DNA of 64,000 nt from Artemisia argyi (GCA_030686995.1 CM060686.1:69902319-69966318); one strand, 5' to 3'. Counted from the first letter of the stretch, positions 34,620 through 46,508 are shown. Made by a program: numbers and translations. The notes: generated by a model from the sequence alone, not told the origin.

Positions 34620-35859
34620 TTGTGAAATCGTCCTTATTATATTTGTGTTATCGAATTTTTTAACCCTTAATTCTCTTTATCATTCTGATCGATTGAAGGG
34701 TTATAATTCGCATCCTATTTTCTAATCGCACCTCTGATTTGTCTATCATAAATCGGTTTTCAATCGATTGTATTTGTTAGGAGGGTCGATTAGTTTTTTG
34801 TACAAAACCCTAACCAACTTTGCAATTTTTTAGGGTTTCGCTGGTGTTTTAAAATCGTCCCTAATAATATATAAGGGATCGATTTGATGCTGGTGTGTAC
34901 TTAACGATTATAAACCTTTAGGTTTTACCTTATTTGATGGTTGTTCTTGGACGTAAACCCTTGTTAGGGTTTGTTTTCATTGGCTCGTTAACCTGGTAGG
35001 GTTATGATAATTCTTGTATGTGGGTTTATGAGGGAGATGTACGCTGCTATTTGCTAGGGTTTGGGTACCCTATTGGTCGATTTAATGGATCTGCTGTTCA
35101 TGCTATATTATATACGGATCTTGTTCTATTCGGCTATGGAAGTCTATTATTGGTTAATGTGATGGATAGTAGATTAATGTGATGGATAGTAGCTGTTATG
35201 TGTTCGTGCATGGTTCTTTTCCTACTCTTTGTGACCTGAATTCACAGCTGATGATCAATGAGTGCAGAAGAGTCATGTTGTTGATGGAAGTTAAGTTTTG
35301 GGGGCTCTTGTTCAAAACCCCAATCACACAATCACGGATCTATTGCATTCTCATTTATTTTGGGTTTCGTGATTGTTTAATATGGAAGTTAGGATTTGGA
35401 AATCCTATGTTCAACCGTTAATGGTCATCATGCTTGGTTTTTGCTCGGTTGTGCATCTAAACATACACTTTTGGAGCAAGTTCGTGCTTGCTGCTCTATC
35501 CGTGGTTTTAGAGTCTTTCACCAACCATTGTGTGAAATTTGTGAACTGAAGATCAAGATTGATGATCCATGAGTGGGCAAGTTGGAGGATTCTTCATGGA
35601 AGTAGGCGGACCGCAATAGTGACTTAGAAGGCTTAAGTACTTTTCTTGAGTAATATTGTAATGTTTTATTTACTTTTGTCATTATTGGTAGGTTCATTTT
35701 GTATGTTATAAGAATGGTGTGTCATTCTTATATAGTGGTAGTGGAAGTGTCCTAAGGGACTAAGATGAGGGATTCACCCTCATCCATTGTACTTCAATGT
35801 TTTTCGGTTAATATATTTTACCAGGGTGCAGGATTACTCCCCTTTACCCAAAAAAAAAA
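34620..35859 (+). mobile_element. Poly(A)-tailed retroposon (1.24 kb) with 11-bp target duplication
   Basis: Ends in a 10-base A tail (35850-35859) and is flanked by an exact 11-bp repeat TTACATTATGT (34609-34619 and 35860-35870), as left by LINE-type insertion. The 5' part is rich in AGGGTTT/AAACCCT words. The 3' part is T-rich and ends CAGGGTGCAGGATTACTCCC before the tail, a composition I associate with 3' ends of plant L1-type LINEs. There is no reverse transcriptase and no ORF above 80 codons, so it is an internally deleted LINE, a SINE-like derivative or a processed transcript. Confidence 0.72.
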
Positions 35860-35870
35860 TTACATTATGT

Positions 35871-37192
35871 GGATTTTGATTAAATTTTGGACTTAAAGTC
35901 CACTCAGTTATTTGTTAGGCCTAAAAAAACAAGGGCTAAGAAAACCACTATATTGTTACTAATTAGGTTAGAAATTCATATCACAACCCCACATTCTCTC
36001 TTCACCTTCTCTTTGACCCTCTTCTCTCTGGTCACTCAAGAAAACAACGAGGCTTAAATTAAAACATAATTAAAAAAAATTGAAGCCACAAAAACGTGTT
36101 ACAATCCTTGCTAATTTGAAGTTGTGAAAAGAGGAGTGGATTTATTATTATTATTAAAAAAATAAAATAAAAAATCTAAAGTTAAACCGACATTAACCGA
36201 CCCGTCACCTAAACCTAATTTGGCTGATTTGCTGCAAATCGCGACGGTGGGGGACTGGTTAGCGCGTAGGCCGTTTTTTACAACACTGATATTAGCTACA
36301 ATTTTTGTGTAGTCAATCGGCTACATTTTGTTTTATAAATTGTGGGCCTTGATTAAACTATTGCTCGCTATCACGTGGTTCCCTCTAATTGAGAACTTCA
36401 TCTCAATTCCTCATATTGCTCGCTCTTACCTCGAGTGGAGCTTGGTATTTGTACTCAAAAATTCGACCATAATACGTTTTACATTGCTTGTCGGACTAAC
36501 AATATCATAGTAAGATATAACTCTCAATCACAAACTGTCATGAGAACGTAAGAATATGTTAACTCCTATATTGGTAGAATGTGGTGTATATTGAAAAGCT
36601 AGGAAACTCTTACATGGTTCAATGGGATAAATGGTGCGTGTAAAATATGTTCGTACTATAAAATGAATCAACGACTTTTAATTCGTTTGAAGTTGAGCGA
36701 TCCTTTTTGTACATGCGGAAAGCCGACAATTAACCCAACACCGCGAAAACCAAGCATAGGTGGTACCCACAACTTATTTTGATAAGCTAGTTGTTTGGAC
36801 CCTCAATTTTGATTTTTCCCTTAGGCTATTTTTCATTTTTAGTTTGATGTGATTTCTAACGTTTTCTCTAAAGACAATGTTGAATTACATGGACACAAGC
36901 ACAACAAATCAATGAACCGGCCATAGTACACATAGATATCACAAGGTTATAGAATATCTCACATACTAAGATACAACTCTGGCCTACCAAATACACAAAA
37001 CACGATAACACTAAAGGCATGCAAACAAATAGTAGAAAGTATGACACGAGTAGAAAACCAATCAGGATCCATGACCTAACACACGATACATAACCTGCTG
37101 GTAACACAATCATTATAATCAAACTAACATTCACAATATCCGTCGAACACACCTATTTTGAAATTATACTTGTATTTATATGTGAGCTATCA
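35871..37192. other. CACTA interior, no gene recognised
   Basis: AT-rich with no supported ORF or repeat boundary. Confidence 0.4.
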
Positions 37193-38195
37193 TCTCTACT
37201 TCTTAAAATCCATTTGGTACCTTCTAACATTAGAAATCTTAAAAACACACTTCGTTATTATGGAATTGTGTTAGTCTTACTATGAAATCTATAACTTTTA
37301 GCATACACTTCTAATGCACACTAGCTAAGTTCATATTTTTACACCACATATTCAAACTTTTTTTTGAGAGTATAGTTATATTATACAATTAAAAATAATA
37401 ATGAAAATAATTCCCCAAATTAAAACTATTGAAAAAGGGATTAAAAAGTCACTTTACACGTAATACAATTACAAATACAAAGTCCTTTTAGATATCTATA
37501 TATAGCACCATGAATTCGTTAGCAACACCGTTGATAAAGTTATCATCATGATTAAACATATAATCAAAAGAAGTTTGCTCACTGAAAATTTGGATACACT
37601 ACTTGTTGCACACATATTCGATTAATAAAAATTTTAAACACCTCTCAATGAAAAATACATGCCATCATACCTATTATACAAACTAGTAAAACACACAAAA
37701 AGTCATACTATTTATGTGTAAACAAGCTGATGGCACACCATCGCTTGGAAAACTGGACGAACCGGCTGGTTCAATCAGGAATTGGAGTACTCACCGGTCC
37801 GATTAGCTACTAAAAACGCTAAAAATTGAACCGCAGAGAACTGGTGAAACAAGGTAAAATCGGTGAACAGAGCCGGACCGGTTTCATTCCCTTCATGTTT
37901 TTTCTCTAATCAGATGACTTCTCGTTATCATTCACTAAGTTTGGTCGATTTAAATTATACATGAAAAGATAAATAGACTTAAAGTATAATATTAGAAAGA
38001 ACAGAGAGTAAGCGTAGATTAGTTATACAATTGTTGCTCTTTATATAGTAGAGATACAGATGCAACTGCGTATTCATTCAGAAATTAAAAAACATTGCTT
38101 GAAAAAAACATTATAGCCAAAAAAAATTACAGTTAATTAATAACTCGATTGCTAGACTGGGTACCCGCTATGACAACACGCGGGTATCCTGCTAG
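37193..38195 (+). mobile_element. Candidate small Helitron
   Basis: The 3' end has the Helitron signature: a short hairpin (ACCCGC ... GCGGGT, ~38162-38185) a few bases before CTAG (38192-38195), followed by T. A matching 5' terminus TCTCTACTTCTTAAAA preceded by A occurs at 37193, giving a 1.0-kb element inserted between A and T. There is no coding capacity. The 3' end is better supported than the 5' end. Confidence 0.45.
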
Positions 38196-38206
38196 TTTAA
38201 TTGTTA

Positions 38207-38981
38207 CTCCCTTCGTCTTATATTAATTATCTTTAGTTTAGGAAGTAGATCGAAAGGGCAAAGAGAGCCACCCGGTCATCATGGATAAAACTACCACTCT
38301 TTCAATTGGCGTCTAACCATCAGTTTGACTTTTTGTAGTTTTTCTTTTTCAATTTTAACCTTAAGTATTTTTGTTTGTGTTAAATAATACTTGATGCAAA
38401 ATATATGAATGAATTGTGTTTTAAATATATTTACATTAGGGGTGGAAATGAGCCGAGCCACTCGTGAAAAGCTCAGGTCGGATCAGTAAAAAGCTCGAAC
38501 GTGTGAGCCTAAACGAGCTCGAGGCCGAGCTCGAGCCTAAGTTGCAGCTCGTTTATTCATCGAGCTCGAGCCCGAGCTTTACATACGAAGCTCGTTTGGG
38601 CTCGCAAGCCTAAACGAGCCTAAACGACATTATGATATTTTAAGTATTAAACATATATACAAGCCTATATAACATACCACGAGCCGAGCCTATTTAACTT
38701 TTCATGGCCAAATTGTATAAACGAGTCGAGCTCGAGCCAAGCCCGAGCCTATATAACATTTTACGAGTTGAGCTCGAGCTTAAAATTTAAGGCTCGAAAC
38801 GAACCGAGCTCGAGTCTTTTAAAACTTAAATGCAGCTGGGCAGGCTCGGGCTCGGCTCGGCTCGTTTCCACCCCTAATTTTTATTAGTATGATTTTTATC
38901 AAATATATAACACGAACAAAAATATTTAAACTTAAAATTGAAAAAGAAAAGCTGCAAAAAATTAAACACATGGGACGGAGG
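38207..38981. mobile_element. Stowaway (Tc1/mariner-type) MITE, interrupted by a hAT-like MITE
   Basis: Left end CTCCCTTCGTCTTATATTAA at 38207, right end CATGGGACGGAGG to 38981, flanked by TA on both sides (38205-38206, 38982-38983). The arms pair over more than 100 bases (for example TTTTTCAATTTTAA on the left and TTAAAATTGAAAAA on the right). The centre is occupied by the insertion at 38437-38876. Confidence 0.85.
38437..38876. mobile_element. hAT-like MITE with GAGCTCGAG-rich body
   Basis: Termini TAGGGGTGGAAATGAGCCGA (38437) and CTCGTTTCCACCCCTA (to 38876) are inverted repeats. The flanking octamers ATTTACAT and ATTTTTAT match at 6 of 8 positions, compatible with a decayed 8-bp hAT target duplication. 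The interior repeats GAGCTCGAGC, AAACGAGCC and AGCTCG words many times in a GC-rich block unlike its surroundings. Confidence 0.78.
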
Positions 38982-39931
38982 TATACTTTACTATCTTAAA
39001 AGTACAATGGTAATGGATAAATACATAAAAATATAAAACCCATGTAAATTGATGATAACCGCTGGCAACTTCCTTTGACCTTTCTTCTCCAAATAGCGCC
39101 AATTGCAAACTCTAATTAAACTACCTTCAGCCAATTATTTAATAACTGCCAATTGAGTCTCCTTTTTCATTTACTGTATACCCCATCGCCCCTACCTTTC
39201 TCTCAAATTAGCTACTCTCTTTGTGGATCCTCATCACTGTCGGAATTCAAAGGTAAAACCATAGAATGTCTATCTTTTGTGATCCTATGTTGTGTATTAT
39301 TCTGTCCACTTTGGGCAATAGCTAGGAATTCAGCTTTGTTATGTAGGTTATGATTTGCTTGGGTTTTTATATGAGTGGATCATTAGACAGTTACCATGTG
39401 CCTTCAATTTTTTGGTTTCATCTAGGATTCTTTTGGTTTTATTGTTATTTATATACAATGTTGGCTAAAAATTGAAAGTGTGAAGTTGAGGAGTTGCGAA
39501 TCAGAGGTGATGAGATTAGTTATAATCGGCAATCAGACACCAATACCATTGATTAGCTAGAAATGGTTACGTAACTATGTGTTTTTGTGGATTATAAAAT
39601 GTTTCGTAGCTTTGTTTGTGTTTATTACAATTCTGCACTTTCTAGTAAATTTAGTTCTATTTTTTAGTTGGTTTTTTTTGCTGATTTTTCCTGCATTTTG
39701 AATCTATTTTTTAGTTGGTTTTGTGCTGAATTTTTGAGGTTATTTTTTGTGCAGGTTTTAGTTCAGTTTTGTGCTGTTTTTTTTGGGATGGTTTTGCCAT
39801 TTTACGCAGTTTGTGTACTGTTTTTTGTGCTGATTCTAGTCGTTTTGATAGACTATACATCTATGTAGTAGCTTGCAGTGAACCTCTAAGTGACCCAAAA
39901 CTAATGTTGTTCTGGTTGAGTTACAACAGGT
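38982..39931. other. CACTA interior, no supported gene
   Basis: T-rich, with several short hydrophobic ORFs (for example 39668-39868) that look like compositional artefacts. The end of this stretch (TTACAACAG) is a plausible acceptor for the next exon. Confidence 0.4.
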
Positions 39932-41940
39932 ATGGGAAACAAAAGCAAGCAAGACCAAGGTGAAACAACACGGATGACTGATTATGAGAGGAGTAAACTG
40001 TTGAGGGTTTAAGAAAACCAAGAACAATTAAGAGAGTTAGGAATAAAAAGATTGCTAATTCCTTGACAAGTTTAGTAGATAGTCAAAAAGCAAAGAAAAC
40101 GAAAAAGAAATCATCAACTATACGTGAGACCAATGCCAGATCTTCTCATGATCATAATGGTGAAACTGGTGAATATTACCCTCAAGAAGTTTCTGCATGT
40201 GTTGGAGCACCTAAAAAGGTAACTAGATTTGAATAACATTACAATTTCTTTTTATTTTATTTTTTTTACACAGGTAAAATAAACAGGTAACTTACTTCAA
40301 GGAATAAGAACAAACTGGGAGTTGAACATAGATATAAAAACCTATGCATGAACACCTTAACCGTTGAAAATTTTACCCTGCACTCCTTTATATTAAGAGA
40401 CCAGAAACATAACCCGAGCCCCACCCATCCTATACCTCACATAATCTACTCTCTACATGTGCATGAGCATAAAAATGATGCTCATACACATATAATTTTC
40501 CTGTCCACCCATGATGACCTAAAAACTCATTGTGACAACTATAGGGTGATCATAAGCATGGGAATGGAAAAAAGTAGACCTCATTCCCATGCTAAGCCCC
40601 AAATGACCTACTTTAATTAAGCTCCAATAAGTACCTGCAATATGACAACAGTTACATTTTTTTAAATTTATTTGTATACAATGTTTCTCTTATGGAAATT
40701 TTATTTGTTACAGCAACATCGTACACAGTATATTGCACCATTGTCCATGAACAAATATGCTAACTTAACAAAGAACCGCATTGTTGCTCCAAATGTCTCT
40801 CATGTGTTACCATCCGTGGGAGGTTGTGATGGACTAGAAACTTTTGCTGATTCTAATGCAGCAAAAAAGAGTAGGTTACAACAAGGTAAAGAAGCTAATG
40901 AACGAAATGAACAATTCATTGATAGAAGTGCAACAAACAAGAAGCAATCATGAGCAAAAGTCACCATGGGTGAACTTGTATTAAATAAAAAAGGGTCACA
41001 AAGGCATTCAGGTCAGAATGCAGCTAAGCATAATTCTGCAACAACATGCATCTCTAGTGTGGATCAAGAAAACAACTTTTCCTCGTGGACGAAGAGGATG
41101 AGGTTGACTTAATATCTCAAGGTACGTATTTGATATGTCAACCAAAAACTTCAAATAAAACATTACATAGCAAGATGTTAGAGAATTTGTAAACCTTTTT
41201 CTCTTTCATAATCAATCTTCTATGCATCTAGATGTGAATGAAAGAGAGAGGGAGGAGGTAACCAATGAAGATGATGAGAACGAAGACATAGAGGACGACT
41301 TTCAATCTCATGGTACATGTGTTGTCTTTAAATTAATTTTATTTAGTGTGATGCATTAAAATTAAAATACATGGTTTAAGCGTGATAACAACCACTGTAT
41401 TTCATTTACTACTACATATGAGTTGACCCCATTGTTGAGTGAATTTGAATAAGGGGTTGTTTGTACAGGTTGCTTACGAATATAAAATTTCATATATCAA
41501 TTATTGAGTTCTCAACCTTTATAAACGTCATTTCATAACTATTTAGTAGGATATGGGACTTAAGTTAGAATCTATGTTTGTGTGGTTTGGGAGGTGCTTG
41601 ATCCTAGATTTTGGATCTTTTTCTTTTTTGGGTCTCATTAATATAGAATCAAAAATTCCTAATCTATACTCTCATTTATATTATAGTTTGTTAAGTTTTC
41701 ACTTAAAGTGTTGCTATGCCGTCTAATTATATTTTACATTAGTTTATTAAATATCTATTTATTCTTGTTCAGGATTGTTTGAATGTTATTGTAGAGATTT
41801 AGTCGTCTTTGTATCTTAATATATATAACGCGTGTAACCTAAAGTATTCTCTATCATTTTCATTTGTCCCAGGTGACATTCTTTTGTAGTACTTCAAGCC
41901 GCAAGTGGAGATTAGCAAAGATGAAAATCAAGATTTCTAG
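39932..41940 (+). pseudogene. TNPA-like CACTA accessory gene, decayed
   Basis: Exon-like blocks with GT/AG borders: 39932-40218, 40714-41121, 41232-41312 and 41873-41940. The first begins at ATG 39932 and contains MTDYERSKLLRV, a stop, then ENQEQLRELGIK and, after a 1-base shift, IANSLTSLVDSQKAKKTKKK. This resembles the YERxRLxRIxENxxxLxxLG start found in plant En/Spm accessory proteins. The later exons encode acidic tracts (DEEDEVDLISQ; a Glu/Asp-rich block at 41232-41312). The last ends in a stop at 41938-41940. At least three stops and two frameshifts make it non-functional. Confidence 0.5.
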
Positions 41941-42692
41941 GATCGCTTTTTAATAACTTTTTTCTTTGTCATCTCGATATTTTATGTTCATAATCATACA
42001 TTCGGCCAAATTTGTCAAGACATAATACGATGTAATCTACGTTGAACATAAAATATTAATGTATTTGATTTCTTTTTTTTTAAATGTGTATGATATAATT
42101 ATCATATTTATAGCGTTGCATTGATTTGCATCAAACAAAAAAAAAACAACTACAAGTGTTGCACTTCACATGATAAAGTGCTGCATACCTCATCTCAATA
42201 AACGAGAAAGTGTTGCACTTTGAATAAAAAAAGTGTTGTAGTTGTGTGAAAAATGTTGTATTTGATTTTGAAAAGTGTTGCACTTAAGTATAGAAAGTGT
42301 CGCCTTTTATGTAAAAAGTGTTCCACTTGGATATAAAATGTGTTGCATTTTAATGTAATAAGTGTTGCAGTTGATTGTATAAGTGTTGCAATAAATACTT
42401 AAAAGTGTTGTATTTGAGTGTAAACAATGTTGCACTTTAGTGTATCGCATTTGCTAAACATAGGCAACACATTTGAAAAATGTTGCATATTCCAATTAAA
42501 AGTGTCACTTATACCTAAGGCGACGTTACATAACGTAGCACTTGGTAAAGTGTCACATTAAGCATAATGCAACATTTTAAACACATAATACAACACTTTA
42601 GCGGTGTTGCTTTAACTTCATTTTGTAGTAGTGTAAGCTTCTCGAGATCCCTTGAGAGGTAAAGCCTGGTGCGATTCCCACGCATCAGTCTA

Positions 42693-43602
42693 GTGTGAAG
42701 TACAATTGGGGGTTTAGCAAGGATAGGTATTTATAAGATCCAGACACCCAACACTTGGGAAAAGTTTACAGAAGCCTAGCGCGCTGCCCGCGTGCTGACG
42801 CGCGGGTAACGCCTCGGCCTCGGTAAAATTTCCCAAGTTTGGGTTCTTGGCATATAAATACCACTCTTGCCTCTTTTATTCCTCACCCCTTGCCATTATT
42901 CTTTCTCTCTAAACACTCTCAAATCTCTCTATCTCTAATCTTGTGTTCTTGATTTTCACATTAACATCTTCGAAAGAACACATCTCCTTGCAAGGGAAGA
43001 ATCACAAGAACCTAATCCACTCTTGTGATTGTGTCGAGGGTCTTCTTATCTATACCCTTTCTACTAGAATCGAGTCACTAGGTTAGGTTAGGGCTTGGTT
43101 CAAAGAACTTATATTCATTCAATTGGTTGTAAGGGAAGTCTTATGTCTTGGTGACCAAGCCTAGATCATTGGGGATCTAGTTGGGGTTTGATACTTCCGG
43201 TGGGAAGTCTTGGTAGTGATCTTTGTGATCCTTAGGTGAAGTCGAATCGCGAGATTCTTTTGGGTGGTTTTCGAGGGCGGAATACCGTGGGTGTAACTCG
43301 TTCTTTGTGAGCATCGATATTTGTGAATATCGGTGGAGTGAATTGTAACGGTTTGTAGTCCACCGAAAGGATTATACTAGTGAATAGTATCGGAGTCGCG
43401 GATTCACAACTGGACGTACGGATGGTATAAACCCCCATCCCGAACCAGTATATATCGTTGTGTCTTTACTTGCTTTATATACTTTAGTTGTGTTAGTGGT
43501 TGTTGGATTATTGTACAACCACTTGGTGTTCTCTTTGGCTTAAAGTTTTTAAACATCTAAAGAGTCAAAGAAACCGTATTTACCCCCCTCTACGGTTCTA
43601 CA
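42693..43602 (+). repeat. Copia element 3' LTR, second part
   Basis: Resumes GTGTGAAGTACAATTGGGGG immediately after the gypsy target duplication GTCTA. It is collinear with 15197-16102 and ends CGGTTCTACA at 43602, followed by CACGT. Confidence 0.93.
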
Positions 43603-45284
43603 CACGTAAATAGTAAAATAATAATAATAATAATAATAAAATAAATAAAAAAAGTTAAGCTTTAAGTTTCAAATATAGAGTTTTAAATCAGACCTAGTTT
43701 TGATACATGAACTAATTAGTATATCAAAAATGATTGTGCTAATAGAAATAGTTTACATTTAAGGTTAACCGAAAATAAAAGTAGATTAAAAGAACAACAA
43801 TGATTGATGCTAACAGAAGCAATTTACATTATCTATTTATATAATTAGTGTGCTAAACGACGCCGTTTCATCCCCTTTTTTCCCGCCAAAATATATGGGC
43901 CATGTTCTTAGCCTATTTTTGTGGCCTAGCCCGCTACGTTTAGCCCTGCTCCATTTTACTATATCATTTGTGTCCACACAAACCTAGAACATTCCACAAA
44001 TCTTTGCTACTCTTGATGATGATCGAAGGATGTGGCCGGATTCATTAGTTCATATCAAAAATTAGATCATTGGTTGTATAAGAAATATCTCCATCTCGTT
44101 ACCTTCAACTATATCTTCATTTGTTCACCGAGGATAAACACTCCAGACCATTCCATGACATTCCACGCCTCACAAGTTTGGCGGCAGCAATGACCATCAC
44201 TAATGGTTTGAGATTGTGGTGGTGAGAATTTATGTTCTTTAAGTCATCCGCGGCGTGCGACGATGGTGTTGGGTGCTACCCCTATTGAGTTGATTTCGTT
44301 TTGTCGTTGTTGGATATTTAGTAATGGAGTTTTTAGCGTCGGCGTTTGGTGTCCTAAATCTACAAACCCACTTCCAATAACATGTTAGTAAGGAATTTTG
44401 ATTTGTGGGTTTTGGTTCTGGGTTTTTTTCGCATGATTTTTGGAATGGGTTTATGATATTTTGGTGTTTTTTTGTTATCATACTATGAAATATTTGTGAT
44501 TCTAATTTTTTTAATGTTTTTATTGCTTATTTCTTATATTTCTGTTGTGTTACAATTTTGTTGTTAGAAATTGTTGTTAAAAAATGATGAATTAAGATTT
44601 TGGTGTCAATATTGGTGAGTTCTTAGTTTATGCTAATAATATGACCTTCAATGGTGTTTTGGATTGCTTATTAGTTATGCTTCATCTTATTGCGTTTTGA
44701 TATAGTGGATGAATAGTCTTAATGATGTTTAGATTGCTTATCAGTACTGCATAATAAGCAGTTGCTTAAAGGTATATAGATGGATACGCAGTTTTTTGGC
44801 ATTGGTTATTAATTATGCTTATGCTTATTGCGTTATACACATATACCGTTCTACAAATATCTAGGATGACTTATCAAACTGCTTATACAATCATTTCTAT
44901 TTAGAATAAGCAGTTGTTTAAAGGTGGATAGATAGATAAGCATTTTCAATAGTGAAGTGTTGATGATTGCGGCGATATTTCAGATTATGCATTGCTTTTA
45001 GTTAACATTTACGGCTACTGGGTTTGGCTTATGCATATTGTTTTTTCTGCTTTGTCGGCATTTGGCTTTTTGATACTTTGCAGCTCTAACAGATATATCC
45101 GACACGTCTTGTAGTTTTTTGTTTTTCACAAATTGATGTTCCCGCGTCTTAATCTCATAACATTTTGAAAAAAGACCGGATTTTAAAGACGAGTTGTTTG
45201 CCATGTGCTCAGGTGCATCCGAGCAAGGGTGAAATCATTTGCATCAACCATGTGTGCCCAGTTACACACTTGGACTGGTTTGCA
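43603..45284. other. Repeat-rich spacer after the nest
   Basis: Begins with the CACGT duplication and an AAT microsatellite (~43620-43650). There are many ATAAGCA/TGCTTAT words, including two similar segments with AATAAGCAGTTG, TTAAAGG and TAGAT (~44750-44790 and ~44910-44945). No ORF is supported. Confidence 0.45.
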
Positions 45285-45662
45285 GCCATAGCGGGGCAAA
45301 GTATTGGATTTGCAGCCATGGTGACATGAAAATGATGATAATGTTGATTGTCAGTGGTTGTGATGAATATGACCAACATCGATTAAAGTTGTGATAGTCC
45401 GTGTGTTGGCGGGGCAAATTATTAGATTTGTAGCCATGGTGGATGTATCCGTTTTCTTCGATTGTCAACCTGCCTGCTCATAGACGCATTTATCTATGGC
45501 GGGGCAAGCTTGCTACGCTTGCAGCCATGGCGACATGAAAATTATGGTAATGTTCGTTGTAAGGGGTTGTGATGAATATGACCAAGATCGATTAAAACTG
45601 TGATCGTCCGTGTCTTGGCGGGGCAAACCATCAGGTTTGCAGCCATGGCGGATGTATCCACT
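45285..45662 (+). repeat. Two diverged direct repeats with GGCGGGGCAA / GCAGCCATGG signposts
   Basis: Two copies of about 160 bp (~45290-45447 and ~45497-45662) share GACATGAAAATKATG, GGTTGTGATGAATATGACCA and GTGGATGTATCC-type ends. Each starts and ends with a short cassette GGCGGGGCAA...TTTGCAGCCATGG, giving four cassettes. In the third the inside is a small palindrome, GCAAGCTTGCTACGCTTGC. No coding potential was seen. Confidence 0.7.
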
Positions 45663-46508
45663 TTTTGAGTTTACTAATCAATCTGAGCCTCATATTATGA
45701 AGTTAAATGAATGACACATTTACAATTATATGGTCAGTCCACAACATATTAAGGTTTCATCGTATGTGTTTCAGTGGGTGTGTTCAGGGTGTGTGATCAG
45801 GGGACGTGGAGTGTGATCTGGGAGTGAGTTCAGTTAATGTGCTTATGGTGAGCATTATTTTTACTCTATGTGGTTGCACTTGATGTATGTGGTTCAGATG
45901 GTACATACATTAATTTGATTTGTGATTTTCCATATTTTAGGTTTCGAAGTTTCTTATTACTTTTACTGATGTTCTTGGAGTTTGGCGTTTTACTCTCGAC
46001 AAGTTTGTTCAACCTACCGTGATCATGTAAGTTCATCTATACAATTTTTGGGAAATTATTTGCTTAAATTTTGTGTAATGTAGGGATCATATAAGGGGTG
46101 TTTGGGATTGATTGCTGTAAATTTCTAACAGTTTCACATAGCAAAAGTTGCATTGATAACAACAATATGAAAATAAGTACCATGATCAGCTATTTTATAG
46201 ATGCCATTTTTATGTGTCAAAAATTGGTTAGGCTAATTAGTTGCGCTTCCAAGCAGGTTTTATAAGATGAGATTGATTATGATTGTACCTTTTGTTTTCC
46301 ATTTTTTTCAGGTTCCCGATTGTATTGACAAACTTGCTCAAATTGATTTTACAGGGACCGTACATTAATAAGGTAATTCATACATAATTAACTTCTATTG
46401 CTTAGTATTAGAATCTGCCCTATTGAACAACTTCGTTTGCCTAATGCTTGATCTTCAAATTGTCATATTAAGTACGTAACTGTAGGCATGAGGTCTGCTT
46501 TGCTTATC

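Larger units (their letters stand above)
30248..42633. mobile_element. CACTA (En/Spm-type) transposon, 12.4 kb, non-autonomous
   Basis: Termini: CACTACAACAAAATGAAG at 30248 and CTTCATTTTGTAGTAGTG ending at 42633, inverted repeats with one difference. A 3-bp target duplication TAA flanks it (30245-30247 and 42634-42636). The subterminal 300-500 bp at both ends are full of TGTTGCA/AGTGTTGCACTT words and their complements, typical of transposase-binding subterminal repeats of CACTA elements. Internal sequence has remnants of a TNPA/Transposase_24-type gene but no TNP2 transposase. It also hosts several younger insertions. It interrupts the gypsy-like 3' LTR. Confidence 0.92.
23803..42687 (+). 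mobile_element. Non-autonomous Ty3/gypsy-like LTR element, itself split by a CACTA
   Basis: 5' LTR 23803-25226, tRNA-Asp-type primer site 25233-25250, one long ORF (25409-26389), a non-coding body, and a 3' LTR in two parts (28876-30247 and 42637-42687). The target duplication GTCTA is perfect (23798-23802 and 42688-42692) and interrupts the copia 3' LTR. No reverse transcriptase, RNase H or integrase is present, so movement would need enzymes from another element. The terminal dinucleotides TG...CA and the primer site place it near Athila/Tat-type gypsy elements by inference. Confidence 0.9.
13751..43602 (+). mobile_element. Ty1-copia element, Sirevirus-like, split by nested insertions
   Basis: 5' LTR 13751-16102, primer-binding site 16105-16116, gag, integrase, reverse transcriptase/RNase H, a short 3' ORF, several purine tracts, and a 3' LTR in two pieces (22335-23802 and 42693-43602). 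The outer ends carry a perfect 5-bp target duplication CACGT (13746-13750 and 43603-43607). That proves the two LTR halves belong to one insertion. Features pointing to Sirevirus: order integrase before reverse transcriptase, an ORF after pol, reiterated GGGGGAG polypurine tracts, and CpG-rich palindromes in the LTR. Coding parts carry several nonsense codons and the protease region is missing, so the copy is inactive. Confidence 0.92.

Noticed and set aside
36868..37152. 94-codon hydrophobic Cys-rich minus-strand ORF in the CACTA
   Set aside because: The composition reflects the AT-rich strand bias, with no family, splice context or start signal.
44239..45468. Three minus-strand ORFs of 68-80 codons
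   Set aside because: They overlap the direct repeats and low-complexity spacer; no domain or splice context.
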